In this document: piece by piece, positions 27,201-35,882 of the stretch
How positions within the stretch are numbered: position 1 is the first letter of the stretch
How the letters are laid out: every line of letters begins with the position of its first letter
Source: Apoderus coryli
Taxonomy: Eukaryota; Arthropoda; Insecta; Coleoptera; Attelabidae
DNA: 64,000 bases
Direction of reading: 5' to 3'
NCBI GenBank assembly: GCA_911728435.2
Contig: OU452213.1
Coordinates: forward strand, 9,651,834 to 9,715,833
The notes under the pieces: generated by a model
Told to the model about the DNA's origin: nothing
Database searches by the model: none
The model's input: the letters and a program-made list of their open reading frames with translations, nothing else
Translations under genes and position numbers: made by a program

Positions 27201-30200
27201 TCTCTATCCCAGCCCGAAAGTTAAATCACCGTTAGACGAAGGGTTCTTTGAATTTTATTGATTAGACACCCTGCACAGGGTGATCCAAATTTGGGCGCTT
27301 TTCTTAGGAAACATAATTATAGCCAAATTGTAAGTGAGACGTCATGGATGTCCATAAAAACCTTTGCAACTTTTCATAAGGAATTGGACTACGTAATAGT
27401 TAATTTCACACTCTTTAATGATCTTGATTTATGAATGTCCTTCATATTTTTGGCAAACATGTTGTTGATCTAAGTAAAGTTACTTCACGCCAACTTTAGA
27501 TCTGAAACATCAGATTTATCAAAATTTCCCATTGAAATGTTTGCTAATTTAGACATAAATTTTTCTTTAAAATCCTGCACTCGAATACGTGCTTTAAGAA
27601 ATATTTTTTTTACACTGGAAATGAAAACATTAACAAGTGGAAATATTTTTTTTGGGCAACCCTGTTTAGGTCATGTGCTAAACATGTTACATCATGTATT
27701 AGTTGATTGTAAAATATTTTCAAATTTTGACCCGCCTTTACCATGTAAGGTGCTGCATCTGACAACAAACGTAAGAGACAAGGATCTGTTTACCATCTTT
27801 TATTAGGGTGGGGTTTACCCTGCTATTTCGGTACTCGCTATGGTTTTAAATTTAAAAATTGTGTGTAGAATTAGGAATTTCTATTCTAACAATTATTGAT
27901 GTAAAATGTTTTGGCTGAATATACTTCATTATATGCAGTTGTTTACAAAAATATGTAGAAAAACACTAAAATACAATATGTGCACTTTGCCTAAATGCCT
28001 TTCTTTAGCTATTACAGTAGAACAACTAAAATTGAAGAAAACTTCAAAAAGTTATGAATCAAATAAGTTTTTTCAGAATCTATAAGTCGCCCTGTATATT
28101 TATTAATATACAGGAAGACTCTATTCTTCATAGATTGTACCTAATTTCGCATTAATTCTTCTATGTCTGATTCACATTGGTTTTCTTCGTTTCGCTTTCA
28201 GTTTCGCGTTGCTTGCATTCTACTTTCTCAAATTCTTTCTGAGCCACCCATTGTGCATTTTCAAATGACGCGTTTTCGTTTCTCATGAAGATATTCTTTT
28301 ATTTCTGCTTCTTTCCTAGCCTCATGTCTTATTTTCTTCCATTTGCGTCAAAGTTATGCCGAGTTTTCGCTTTTTTGACTAAGTTACTTTGTTTTCTTCT
28401 GCTTTCTGAACTTTGCGTTCTTTTATCTTTTCCTCTTATTGAGTTCACCTTTGCGTCGCTTTTTTTCTATTTCTTCCCTAACTTCGTGTTGCTTTGTTTC
28501 TTCATAGATTGTACCTAATTGCGCATTAATTCTTCTATGTCTGAATCACGTTGTTTTTCTTCGTTTCGCTTTGCTGACATTCTACTTTCTCAAATTCTTT
28601 CTGAGCCGCGCATTGTTCCTTTTTAAATGACGCGTTTTCGTTTTTCATGAAGATGTTCTTTTATTTCTGCTTCTTTCCTATCCCCATGTCTTATTTTCTT
28701 CCATTTCCGTCAAAGTTATGCCGAGTTTTCGCTTTTTTGACTGCGTCACTTTGTTTTCTTCTGCTTTCTGAACTTTGCGTTCTTTTACCTTTTCTTCTTC
28801 TTTTTGATTTCACCTTCGCGTCGCCTTATTTCTCTTTCTTCCCTTACTTCGTGTTGATTTGTTTCTTCATAGATTGTACCTAATTTCGTATTAATTCTTC
28901 TGTCTGAATCCCGTTTTTTTTCTTCGTTTCGTTTTCAGCTTCGCTTTGCTTGCATTCTACTTTCTCAAATTCTTTCTGAGCCACGCATTGTTCCTTTTCA
29001 AATGACGCGTTTTCGTTTCTTATGAAGATGTTCTTTTATTTCTGCTTCTTTCCTAGCATCATGTCTTATTTTCTTCCATTTTCCTCAAAGTTATGCCGAG
29101 TTTTCGTTTTTTTGACTGCGTCACTTTGTTTTCTTCTGCTTTCTGAACTTTGCGTTCTTTTATCTTTTCTTCTTCTTTTTGAGTTCACCTTCGCCTCGCC
29201 TTATTTCTCTTTCTTCCCTAACTTCGTGTTGAGTTGTTTCTTCATAGATTGTGCCTAATTTCGCATTAACTCTTCTGTCTGAATCCCGTTTTTTTCTTCG
29301 TTTCGTTTTCAGCTTCGCTTTGCTTGCATTCTACTTTCTCAAATTCTTTCTGAGCCAGGCATTGTTCCTTTTCAAATGACGCGTTTTCGTTTCTCATGAA
29401 GATGTTCTTTTATTTCTGCTTCTTTCCTAGCATCATGTCTTATTTTCTTCCATTTTCGTCAAAGTTATGCCGAGTTTTCGTTTTTTTGACTGCGTCACTT
29501 TGTTTTCTTCTGCTTTCTGAACTTTGCGTTCTTTTATCTTTTCTTCTTCTTTTTGAGTTCACCTTCGCCTCGCCTTATTTCTCTTTCTTCCCTAACTTCG
29601 TGTTGAGTTGTTTCTTCATAGATTGTGCCTAATTTCGCATTAACTCTTCTGTCTGAATCCCGTTTTTTTCTTCGTTTCGTTTTCAGCTTCGCTTTGCTTG
29701 CATTCTACTTTCTCAAATTCTTTCTGAGCCAGGCATTGTTCCTTTTCAAATGACGCGTTTTCGTTTCTCATGAAGATGTTCTTTTATTTCTGCTTCTTTC
29801 CTAGCATCATGTCTTATTTTCTTCCATTTTCGTCAAAGTTATGCCGAGTTTTTGCTTTTTTGACTGCGTCACTTTGTTTTCTTCTGCTTTCTGAACTTTG
29901 CATTCTTTTATCTCTTCTTCTTATTAAGTTCACCTTTGCGTCGCTTTTTTTCTATTCTTCCCTAACTTCGTGTTTCTTTGCTTCTTCATAGATTGTACCT
30001 AACTTAGCATTAATTCTTCTATGTCTGAATCACGTTGTTTTTCTTCGTTTCGTGTTGTTGACATTCTACTTTCTCAAATTCTTTCTGAGCCGCGCATTGT
30101 TCCTTTTTAAATGACGCGTTTTCGTTTTTCATGAAGATGTTCTTTTATTTCTGCTTCTTTCCTATCCCCATGTCTTATTTTCTTCCATTTTCGTCAAAGT

Positions 30201-32833
30201 TATGCCGAGTTTTCGCTTTTTTGACTGCGTCACTTTGTTTTCTTCTGCTTTCTGAACTTTGCGTTCTTTTACCTTTTCTTCTTCTTTTTCAGTTCACCTT
30301 CGCGTCGCCTTATTTCTCTTTCTTCCCTTACTTCGTGTTGATTTGTTTCTTCATAGATTGTATCTAATTTCGCATGAATTCTTCTGTCTGAATCACGTTG
30401 TTTTTCTTCGTTTCGCATTCAGCTTCGCTTTGCTTGCATTCTACTTTCTCAAATACTTTCTGAGCCACGCATTGTTCCTTTTCAAATGGCGCGTTTTTGT
30501 TTCTTATGAAGATGTTCTTTTATTTCTGCTTCTTTCCTATCCCCATGTCTTATTTTCTTCCATTTTCGTCAAAGTTATGCCGAGTTTTCGCTTTCTTGAC
30601 TGCGTCACTTTGTTTTCTTCTGCTTTCTGAACTTTGCGTTCTTTTACCTTTTCTTCTTCTTTTTGAGTTCACCTTCGCGTCGCCTTATTTCTCTTTCATC
30701 CCTTACTTCGTGTTGATTTGTTTCTTCATAGATTGTATCTAATTTCGCATTAATTCTTCTATGTCTGAATCACGTTGTTTTTTTTTGCGTTTCGCTTTCA
30801 GCTTTGCTTTGCGTGCATTCTACTTTCTCAAACTGTTTCTGAGCCACCCTTTGTTTCTCATAAAGATGTTCTTTTATTTCTCCTTCTTGAAACACCAGTT
30901 TCATTGACCAGGGTTCTAATAGACACCTTTGGATTAAAATTTACATATAGATTAATAAGATTTTGGTTACATCTTACTGTGCGTTCAATTGCAAGTACCT
31001 CGTTTATTATTTGGAAAATGTCCCGGTCTAAGTGAGCGTTCCAAATTCTTAAATGTTTCTTCATTTGTAATGTTTCGATTTGGAAACCTTTCTTGATATA
31101 ATTATCGAGAAACTCTGTTATTTTTCAAGCATTCTCCATAAATCAGTATCATATCAACGTATTCTTCAGGCGTAAATAAATTACGCATATTGAAATGTTA
31201 TACACAATTACTGGTCTAATAATTTTATTCCAAACGTCAAGAATAATAATTCTTGATCTGACAGGTTAAATCATGGCAACCTGGATTAACATAGTGAGCA
31301 ATTAAAAGCTATTTTCTTAATTGTTTATGAACCGATTTTAATTTTGGATAATTTGTTGAATAGACGATGGAATACTACATACAAACTTATATAAAAATAT
31401 ACAGGGTGCAATTAAAATTTTTAAAGTTAGGGGTTGTTACTAAGGGGTGAATATTTTGGGGATGGATTTTTCTAAGCCATATTAACGTGTATTAAAAATG
31501 GAATGGATCAGTTTTTGTTCCATTCGAATATCTCTATGCGTTTACGAGATATAGCATGGATAAACTAGTCTGGGACACACTGTATATATTTCGACTCGAT
31601 CGGCATAATCTTCAAGGCCAAATTAAAAAGTTTCTTAAAAACGCCTTATATCAAGTAAAAATGGTTCCACACCTAACCTAACCTGGACTAAACTACTGTA
31701 AACTAATATTGCTGACTTTTTAGCTGTCAAAGTCGTTTCCAGGGAACACAGCACAGAGTCAGCCTCAATTGCATTGTTAATTCTTAGTTGCCGAGTACGG
31801 TTGCCATAAGCGATTTCGTACTTCGAAAAAACCGCCCTATTAAGGGCGTCCCCTAATGAAGGTTTCCTGGAGGGTAGCGGAATGAAGGTGACTGCCTTCG
31901 CTCGGTTTTTTGTAGAAATTAGTTCACAGTAGTTCAGTCCAGGTTAGGTTTGGTTAGGTTAGGCAATTGATGAAGGTCATATGGATCAACTCCAAATCAA
32001 AAGTTGAGTTGAATGATTTGTAACCTCTAGCGCTAAAACAAATGTGAGCCTAGCTTTTTCCTATCAAAAGCGTTCAATTTGCAACACCATCTACATAAAT
32101 ATAGTTATTTTTCTTTCTCCAGGATGAAATATGCCTTCAAGTATCAGCTGTAATAGATCGGACACCGCTTATTCTAAAACCAAGGAAATTACCCACATCG
32201 TTACAAAAACAGATTTATCCAGACATTCCTTCAAAAAATCGACTCAGTTTAGATATAACACCGTGTATAACCCTTGAAGAGACAACAGTTCCTGCAAAAT
32301 TAAGCTTTATCGAAGATCTAACACCTGACGATAATAGCGCCTATCTAACTCTATCAAAAATCAATTATGATATCGATTTTTCTGATATAAGCAATGATAA
32401 CAGTATAAGTGAAGCATTAACTCCAGAAAAACGATGTTCACCGACTCCAAGCTTCACACCAGATCCGTTTAGTCCTGTCGGAAGTGCATGTAATATCACC
32501 CAAACTCCTTTGATACCATCGAAAGTGGTTCATGTTCCTGCTGCTAAGAACGACTTTGTTTTACCGTTTTTGGAGAATCTTCCCCAACAGCAAGATAGTG
32601 ATACGTTAGGTACTGAGGGTTTAGAAGAAAAAGCTGAAGAAAATGATGTTGCGTTGTTATTGGATACAAAAGTTGATAGTCCTGTGGAAAAACTCCCATC
32701 GCCTATTAAACCGATGAGGTCAACGGAATATACTGGATTTTCGAAACAAGGTTGGAAGATTCCTAGTATTTCATGCAATACGGGTGATTTGAGCTCATTG
32801 GAGCTTGAGAGTCAAGATAAAGAACTGCAGTAA
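5923..32833 (+). CDS. Rabex-5: Rabex-5 / RABGEF1 orthologue, Rab5 guanine-nucleotide exchange factor (C-terminal six exons)
   Basis: Exons 5923-6253, 11383-11639, 11708-11865, 25674-25755, 26989-27149 and 32123-32833 join in phase with canonical GT-AG introns to give about 566 codons ending at TAA 32831-32833. The protein activates Rab5 on early endosomes. Exons 1-4 carry the helical bundle and VPS9 catalytic domain: [90 protein letters not shown], then [17 protein letters not shown]. The VPS9 acidic residue (SADE) and catalytic-type Tyr (GYYF) are kept. The fifth exon is a helical Rabaptin-binding-type segment; the last exon is an acidic, Ser/Pro-rich tail. The ubiquitin-binding A20 finger expected at the N terminus must lie left of the window. 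Introns of 5.1, 13.8 and 5.0 kb are filled with satellites and transposons, yet no exon is damaged. Confidence 0.93.
6388..11248. repeat. ~182-bp satellite array inside a Rabex-5 intron
   Basis: About 26-27 tandem monomers of roughly 182 bp, marked by recurring AAATCTGGCAACAATGAACA, AGGTAAATCCCCGTTCTTAT and TGAAGTTGCAGACAACATAC blocks. Both edges are degenerate (6388-6530 and 10980-11248), as expected for an old array with a homogenised centre. Some monomers share private variants in a five-monomer order that repeats 911 bp later. Short ORFs in it are chance products. Confidence 0.95.
11383..11639 (+). CDS. Rabex-5: Rabex-5 exon (VPS9 domain, first half)
   Basis: Acceptor TTCTTGCAG ends at 11382 and donor GTTAGA starts at 11640. 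It encodes [19 protein letters not shown] through VVEVLQHCQ, ending with a G that the next exon completes to Gly. Confidence 0.92.
11708..11865 (+). CDS. Rabex-5: Rabex-5 exon (VPS9 catalytic core)
   Basis: A 68-base intron (11640-11707) separates it from the previous exon. Acceptor TTTGTAG and donor GTGAGT. It encodes [20 protein letters not shown] to EAGYYFTNL and ends on a codon boundary. Confidence 0.92.
11930..16567. repeat. ~150-bp satellite array, left segment, inside a Rabex-5 intron
   Basis: Tandem monomers of 149-150 bp, recognised by AAGTTAAACC, CAAAAACACCTTTTCAAA, GAGTTGTATAACTTGA and TTGCCCTATCGAAT. Two main monomer classes (AAACCTCATTTTTTTGATC versus AAACCCCTTTTTTAAATC) alternate in longer patterns. 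About 31 monomers here. The array starts about 65 bases after the donor at 11866. Paired 63- and 70-codon frames on opposite strands repeat with it and are not genes. Confidence 0.95.
16797..19652 (-). CDS. Non-LTR retrotransposon ORF2 protein, apparently intact (endonuclease + RT)
   Basis: The frame has 951 codons. The N-terminal endonuclease shows [36 protein letters not shown] and EDNYHPALL. The RT shows [71 protein letters not shown] and the catalytic [10 protein letters not shown]. The C-terminal part has the [15 protein letters not shown] motif common to jockey/CR1-like elements. No stop or frameshift interrupts it, so it is the best candidate here for a recently active element. It starts 23 bases after the ORF1 stop. 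Confidence 0.9.
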   Translation of the reverse strand: MYLSIVYQNVRGLNTKTSVFYKSICDAHYDIIAVTETWIQPGVLDAELFGDSYVIYRKDRDVETLNVSRGGGVLLAIRTDLQSRCFHSEFFSMIPACIDVIGCRIYLHGCSFYCFCVYVPPNVTVEQYGRLFEFFENLPNTFSARILIMGDFNVHYEPEMTGNVTNPYLHLTHNFMSFFGLAQNNRVFNHFNHLLDLVFCNMCCEVSPCGQPLVAEDNYHPALLISLVAKAEYRQSNFVSGTVNEKYNFKKANFPMLYEQIFLCDWSFLNGINDINEAIDQFYRKLKVVFDMCVPKYNLRRNSYAYPCWFSHDLIREVRQKYKYFQKWKSTKSQYYLDMFCTLRARIKHNINIEYSNYLLHVQNAIKTDPKEFWKFVQNKKRKSRIPGAMVDVSGERVSDPQMIVNSFASFFSSVYVPSESIDCIDSSSFNDVISIGTLDEEDVMKALKKLKAKLTSGPDNIPSFLLRDCAYVLSKPLLTIFNKSLQSRTFPNRWKMSRVCPIHKSSEADRVVNYRPISLSSNFAKVFETILHEKIFSQVKLRIIPEQHGFYQKRSTVTNLTCFAQDVYRAVGEGSQVDVIYTDMSKAFDRISHSIAKQKMINIGFRWDLVEFFASYFSGRSQFVEYNGFQSHTFSATSGAPQGSILAPLIFSIYINDIISDMQSRSLLFADDLKLYGIVDDYDHCHDLQNDLFKLEQWCVANGLPVNIDKCGQLTISKRYSPLNFNYRINNTPLQKRDVIKDLGVFIDSDLSFDYHIQHITQNALKSLGFILRMGRDFRDTNCLLNLYYTLVRSKLEYASFIWSPIYDIHVRKLESVQRRFLKFLLFKTEGVFPARGIDHRYLLARFQIDSLAMRRVLVGQTFVFRLLNDMIDCPALLEQLNFHLPQYYARHHRLFRLPHIHTNYETKAPLYQACHQCNDKSIHIMVNYFGDPISTFKNNVIGYLRSRDV
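19676..20068 (-). CDS. Non-LTR retrotransposon ORF1, C-terminal part (RRM-like nucleic-acid-binding domain)
   Basis: The frame opens from the truncated 5' end near 20068 ([13 protein letters not shown] before the first Met at 20041) and stops at 19676. RVQRIGRH followed by [19 protein letters not shown] resembles the RRM/C-terminal region of L1-type ORF1 (transposase_22-like) proteins. No start codon belongs to it; the N-terminal part was lost on insertion. Confidence 0.65.
   Translation of the reverse strand, partial: ANDENDQLILANIIQKICPHINANDIERVQRIGRHTSSIPNSTIRPRPIRIVFKDSRCVSQVLRQTSKMKTFPQLKHITISSDKTPRQLNEYKTVKRQLEERLKSGENNIRIKYIKGIPTIVSSGNDSLN
20070..22460. repeat. ~150-bp satellite array, right segment
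   Basis: Same 149-150-bp monomer as 11930-16567, about 16 copies. It resumes within the same monomer that the retrotransposon split. From about 22320 the monomers accumulate differences. Confidence 0.93.
22461..23394. other. Decayed satellite edge and unassigned intronic DNA
   Basis: 22461-22680 contains two recognisable but highly diverged monomers (GAAGTTGTATAACTTGC at about 22490). 22700-23320 has no feature I can support. A TACAGGGTGGTCC terminus sits at about 23321, at the 3' edge of the next retroelement fragment. Confidence 0.5.
23395..25352 (-). pseudogene. Broken non-LTR retrotransposon ORF2
   Basis: Minus-strand fragments in several frames: endonuclease end ([16 protein letters not shown] near 25230), linker and RT start (24516-24877), RT fingers/palm (24095-24523: [45 protein letters not shown]), FADDLKLF near 24030 and thumb/C-terminal pieces (23380-23993: [17 protein letters not shown]). 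Frameshifts separate them and the aspartate in the YTDFSKAFD block is followed by AKALD. It is 5' truncated inside the endonuclease. Same family as 35614-38557. Confidence 0.8.
25324..25364. repeat. 12-bp perfect inverted repeat at the 5' junction of the broken retrotransposon
   Basis: AGTCAAGCTGGT (25324-25335) and ACCAGCTTGACT (25353-25364) are exact reverse complements with a 17-base loop. The second arm adjoins the truncation point, consistent with a snap-back joining event during insertion, but chance cannot be excluded. Confidence 0.45.
25674..25755 (+). CDS. Rabex-5: Rabex-5 exon (end of VPS9 domain)
   Basis: Acceptor CTGTTTCAG ends at 25673, donor GTAAGA begins at 25756. Encodes [20 protein letters not shown] to NGYMS plus one base. 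This continues GYYFTNL exactly as in other Rabex-5 proteins, despite the 13.8-kb intron before it. Confidence 0.92.
25756..26988. other. Rabex-5 intron with TACAGGG-type repeat termini
   Basis: No coding frame. Termini of the TACAGGGT/ACCCTGTA class occur near 26020, 26274, 26330 and 26392; the last reads CATACAGGGTGTTTC. They probably mark small non-autonomous elements whose borders I could not fix. Confidence 0.5.
26989..27149 (+). CDS. Rabex-5: Rabex-5 exon (helical segment after VPS9)
   Basis: Acceptor CTTTGAAG and donor GTAGAT. Reads [20 protein letters not shown], then [20 protein letters not shown] to REDMKNLK, a coiled-coil-prone segment matching the post-VPS9 region of the family. 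It ends on a codon boundary. Confidence 0.9.
27150..28129. other. Rabex-5 intron, unassigned
   Basis: AT-rich. TACAGGGT-type termini occur at about 27270-27285 (back to back: ACACCCTGCACAGGGTGATC) and about 28090-28115. The short frame at 27537-27806 has no recognisable domain. Confidence 0.4.
28130..30870. repeat. T-rich ~374-bp tandem array in the last Rabex-5 intron
   Basis: Seven units whose marker GATGTTCTTTTATTTCTGC recurs with spacing 361-375 bp (from 28288 to 30508). Other conserved blocks are TTTTCTTCCATTTTCGTCAA, TATGCCGAGTTTTCG and GATTGTACCTAATTTCGC. Units at 29022, 29396 and 29770 are nearly identical, indicating recent exchange. The minus strand is correspondingly Lys/Arg/Glu-rich in translation but has no long open frame. 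The 78-codon hydrophobic frames on the plus strand are periodic artefacts. Confidence 0.9.
30871..32122. other. Remainder of the last Rabex-5 intron
   Basis: Contains a TATACAGGGTGCAATT terminus at about 31402 and a foldback element at 31671-31964. The polypyrimidine tract and acceptor TTTCTTTCTCCAG at 32110-32122 lead into the last exon. Nothing coding seen. Confidence 0.5.
31671..31964. mobile_element. Short foldback element with TTAGG-like ends
   Basis: Left arm about 31671-31709 (ACCTAACCTAACCTGGACTA then AACTACTGTAAACTAAT) matches the reverse complement of 31917-31962 with about three substitutions and a small extra repeat. Ends resemble the arthropod TTAGG telomere repeat (GGTTAGGTTTGGTTAGGTTA). 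About 290 bp with no ORF, so probably a MITE. No clear target-site duplication. Confidence 0.65.
32123..32833 (+). CDS. Rabex-5: Rabex-5 terminal exon (acidic C-terminal tail)
   Basis: Begins in phase with [19 protein letters not shown] and stays open for 236 codons to TAA. The tail is rich in Ser, Pro, Asp and Glu ([30 protein letters not shown]), with no recognised domain; such tails in this family are poorly conserved. An AATAAA signal at 32882-32887 marks the likely 3' end. Parts of this exon occur as decayed copies at 35060 and 39175. Confidence 0.9.
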   Translation, partial: DEICLQVSAVIDRTPLILKPRKLPTSLQKQIYPDIPSKNRLSLDITPCITLEETTVPAKLSFIEDLTPDDNSAYLTLSKINYDIDFSDISNDNSISEALTPEKRCSPTPSFTPDPFSPVGSACNITQTPLIPSKVVHVPAAKNDFVLPFLENLPQQQDSDTLGTEGLEEKAEENDVALLLDTKVDSPVEKLPSPIKPMRSTEYTGFSKQGWKIPSISCNTGDLSSLELESQDKELQ

Positions 32834-32881
32834 ATTGTAATATTATTATTGGTCTGTTTCTACAAATAATTTAAAATGAGT

Positions 32882-32887
32882 AATAAA
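32882..32887 (+). terminator. Rabex-5 polyadenylation signal
   Basis: AATAAA lies 49 bases after the stop codon, in an AT-rich context. The same signal is retained in both decayed terminal-exon copies (about 35320 and 39403). Confidence 0.75.
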
Positions 32888-33009
32888 GAAGTTTTAAAGA
32901 GTTAATTTTGTATTTTTATTTGTTCAAAAACCATCTTCCTATTAAAACGAACTTATCCAGAAAGGCTCACTAAAGACGACTTTCATTTCCATTTGGCCAA
33001 ATTGGCCCC

Positions 33010-34760
33010 GTATTTTCTTCCATTTTCGTCCAAGTTATGCCGAGTTTTCGCTTTGTTTTCTTCTACTTTTTGAACTTTGCGTTCATTTATCTTTTCTTCT
33101 TTTTGAGTTCACGTTCGCGCCGCCTCATTACTCTTTTTTCCTTAACTTCGTGTTGATTTGTTTCTTCATCGATTGTACCTAACTTCACATTAATTCTTCT
33201 ATGTCTTCTCAAATTCTTTCTGAGCCACGCATTGTTCCTTTTCAAATGTCGCGTTTTCGTTTCTCATGAAGATGTTCTTTTATTTCTGTTTCTTTCCATA
33301 GCATCATGTCTTATTTTCTTCCATTTTCGTCAGTTATAGCGAGTTTTCGCTTTTTTGACAACGTCACTTTGTTTTCTTCTGCTTTCTTTTACCTTTTCTT
33401 CTTCTTTTTGAGTTCACCTTCGCGTCGCCTTATTTCTGTTTCTTCCCTAACTTCGTGTTGATTTGTTTCTTCATTGATTGTACCTAATTTCGCATTAATT
33501 CATCTATGTCTTCGTTTCGCTTTCAGTTTCGCTTTGCTTGCCTTTTACTTTCTCAAATTCTTTTTGAGCCACGCATTGTGCCTTTTCAAATGACGCGTTT
33601 TCGTTTCTCATGAAGATGATCTTTTATTTCTGATTCTTTCCTAGCCTCATGTCTTATTTTCTTCCATTTTCGTGTTATGCTGAGTTTTCGCCTTTTGACT
33701 GCGTCACTTTGTTTTCTTCTGCTTTCTTTTACCTTTTCTTCTTCTTTTTGAGTTCACCTTCGCGTCGCCTTATTTCTGTTTCTTCCCTAACTTCGTGTTG
33801 ATTTGTTTCTTCATTGATTGTACCTAATTTCGCATTAATTCATCTATGTCTTCGTTTCGCTTTCAGTTTCGCTTTGCTTGCCTTTTACTTTCTCAAATTC
33901 TTTTTGAGCCACGCATTGTGCCTTTTCAAATGACGCGTTTTCGTTTCTCATGAAGATGATCTTTTATTTCTGATTCTTTCCTAGCCTCATGTCTTATTTT
34001 CTTCCATTTTCGTGTTATGCTGAGTTTTCGCCTTTTGACTGCGTCACTTTGTTTTCTTCTGTTTTCTGAACTTTGCGTTCTTTTATCTTTTCTTCTTCTT
34101 CTTCTTGAGTTCACATTCTCGTTGCCTTATTTCTCTTTCTTCTCTTACTTCGTGTTGATTTGTTTCTTCATAGATTGTACCTAATTTCGCATTAATTCTT
34201 CAATGTGTGAATCCCGTTGTTTTTCTTCGTTTCGCTTTCAGCTTCGCTTTGCTTGCATTCTACTTTCTCAAATTCCTTCTGAGCCACGCATTGTTCCTTT
34301 TCAAATGACACGTTTTCGTTTCTCATGAAGATGTTCTTTTATTTCTGCTTCTTTCCTAGCATCATGTCTTATTTTCTTCCATTTTCGTCAGTTATGCTGA
34401 GTTTTCGCTTTTTTGACTGCGTCACTTCTTTTTTCTTCTGTTTTCTGAACTTTGCGATCTTTTATCTTTTCTTTTTCTTTTTGAGTTCACCTTCGCGTCG
34501 CTTTATTTCTGTTTCATCCCTAACTTCGTATTGAGGTATGTCTTCATAGGTTCTGTCTAATTTCCCATTAATTCTTCTATGTCTGCATTACGATGTTTTT
34601 CATCTTTTCGCTTTCAGCTTCGCCTTGTTTCCATTCTACTTTGTCAACTTTTTTCTGAGCCACGCATTGTTCCTTTTCAAATGACGCGTTTTCATTCCTC
34701 ATGAAGATGTTCTTTTATTTCTACTTCTTTCCTAGCCTCACGTGGATTTAGATTTTCTTC
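33010..34760. repeat. T-rich ~340-375-bp tandem array downstream of Rabex-5
   Basis: Same family as 28130-30870. Marker positions 33271, 33615, 33955, 34330 and 34706 give spacings of 344, 340, 375 and 376. Two 340-bp units (about 33380-33720 and 33720-34060) are almost identical. The array therefore brackets the terminal exon on both sides. 34760-35058 is related T-rich sequence. Confidence 0.88.
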
Positions 34761-35059
34761 TTCGTTGTTTCCTCTCTTATTCTGTTCGAATCTCTTGTTT
34801 TCGTTCTTCTCTCCTTATTTTCCTGACGCTTGATTTATGCGTTCGTTCAGTTTTTTGTTGATTTTGTTTTACAATTTCATTTCGCTTTTTTTATTTATTT
34901 TCCGCATGAATTGTTCCATGTTGCCATCACGTTTTTCCCCGTCTTCTGTCTGAGCATCACGATCTTATTTCTTCTTCTACCTCATCTTCGTGCCACTTCA
35001 TTTTTGCTTCTTTCTCAGTTTAGCGTTGATTTCTGTGTTCATTGAGCCAAATCTTCAGA

Positions 35060-35340
35060 CCAGATCCGTTTATCCTATCGGATGTCCACCATCACCCAAA
35101 CTACTAGTTTTTAGAGAATCTTCATAAAGGCTGAGTGTTTACAAAAATTTGAGGCTGATGTTGCGTTATTATTGGATACAAAGGTTGATAGTCCTTTGGA
35201 AAAACTTCGATTGCCTATTGAACCTATGAGGTCAAGATCCTTAGTATCTCATGTTATATGGGTGATTTAATCTCGTTGGTTGATTGTTGTGTTTACAAAA
35301 AGTAATTTAGAATGAGGAATAAAGAATTAAAAAGAGAATG
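35060..35340 (+). pseudogene. Decayed duplicate of the Rabex-5 terminal exon, copy 1
   Basis: Starts CAGACCAGATCCGTTTATCC, matching the exon near 32458, then matches with deletions through GATGTTGCGTTATTATTGGA to the 3' UTR (TAATTTAGAATGAGGAATAA). The reading frame is broken by deletions and stops. Downstream flank TTTTATTTGTTCTAAAACCA also matches the flank of the true gene. It is a DNA-level duplication, not a processed copy, because non-transcribed flanks are included. Confidence 0.85.
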
Positions 35341-35613
35341 TTAAGTATTTTTATTTGTTCTAAAACCATCTTTCAATTAAAACGAATTTATCCAAAAAAA
35401 ATCCCACTAAAGAAGACTTTATTTAGACGATCTTTTACTTCAAGTCCCTTCATCAAATTGGGTCTTTATTTTTTAGTCAAAGTTCCAATTAAAACGAATG
35501 TATGCAAAGAAAATCCCACTAAATAAGACTTCATTTAGACGATCTTTCATTTCAAGTTGCATTTGTCCTTCTTTTCTTCCATTTTCGTTAAAGATATGCA
35601 GAGTTTTCGCTTT
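35341..35613. repeat. Duplicated 3' flank of Rabex-5, itself in two tandem copies
   Basis: AAAACGAATTTATCC...ATCCCACTAAA is present twice (about 35378 and 35488) and corresponds to 32944-32975 beside the real gene. It ends in CTTCCATTTTCGT followed by a truncated T-rich unit. Confidence 0.7.
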
Positions 35614-35882
35614 TATAATAATAATAATAGCCTTTATTGCTCAACAGATTTCTCCCTTAACAGAGCAAAATTATAATACAATAGGTAATTCCACAAAAAA
35701 CAAAAACAAAATATTATACATAAAACAATAAGCAATACATTAAAAGTAAAAATTGCAAGGTTAGTGGCAGTGGACCTCCCGGTGAAAAACCCATGCTGAT
35801 TAAGGGAAACTTGCCCATGTACGGAATTACATATTCTGTTATACAGCACAGCTTCAAATAATTTAGAGAAATTGGATAATAT
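35614..35882 (-). pseudogene. Non-LTR retrotransposon fragment, 3' side of a nested insertion
   Basis: Minus strand: (ATT)n tail and CTGTTGAGCAATAAA 3' end at 35614-35650. A jump of about 1.1 kb relative to the 23395-25352 copy leads directly into RT residues [16 protein letters not shown]. The fragment ends at ..GGATAATAT, where a plus-strand element interrupts it. It continues at 37821. Confidence 0.75.

Noticed and set aside
27537..27806. 89-codon frame in the Rabex-5 intron
   Set aside because: No recognisable domain, AT-driven composition, no splice or promoter context.
31674..31964. Interstitial telomere array
   Set aside because: TTAGG units are few, degenerate and confined to the two inverted ends, so a foldback element explains them better.
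28285..34534. Repeated hydrophobic 73-81-codon frames that look like small membrane proteins
   Set aside because: Periodic products of the T-rich 374-bp array; homology is at DNA level including non-coding parts, and frames change length with indels.
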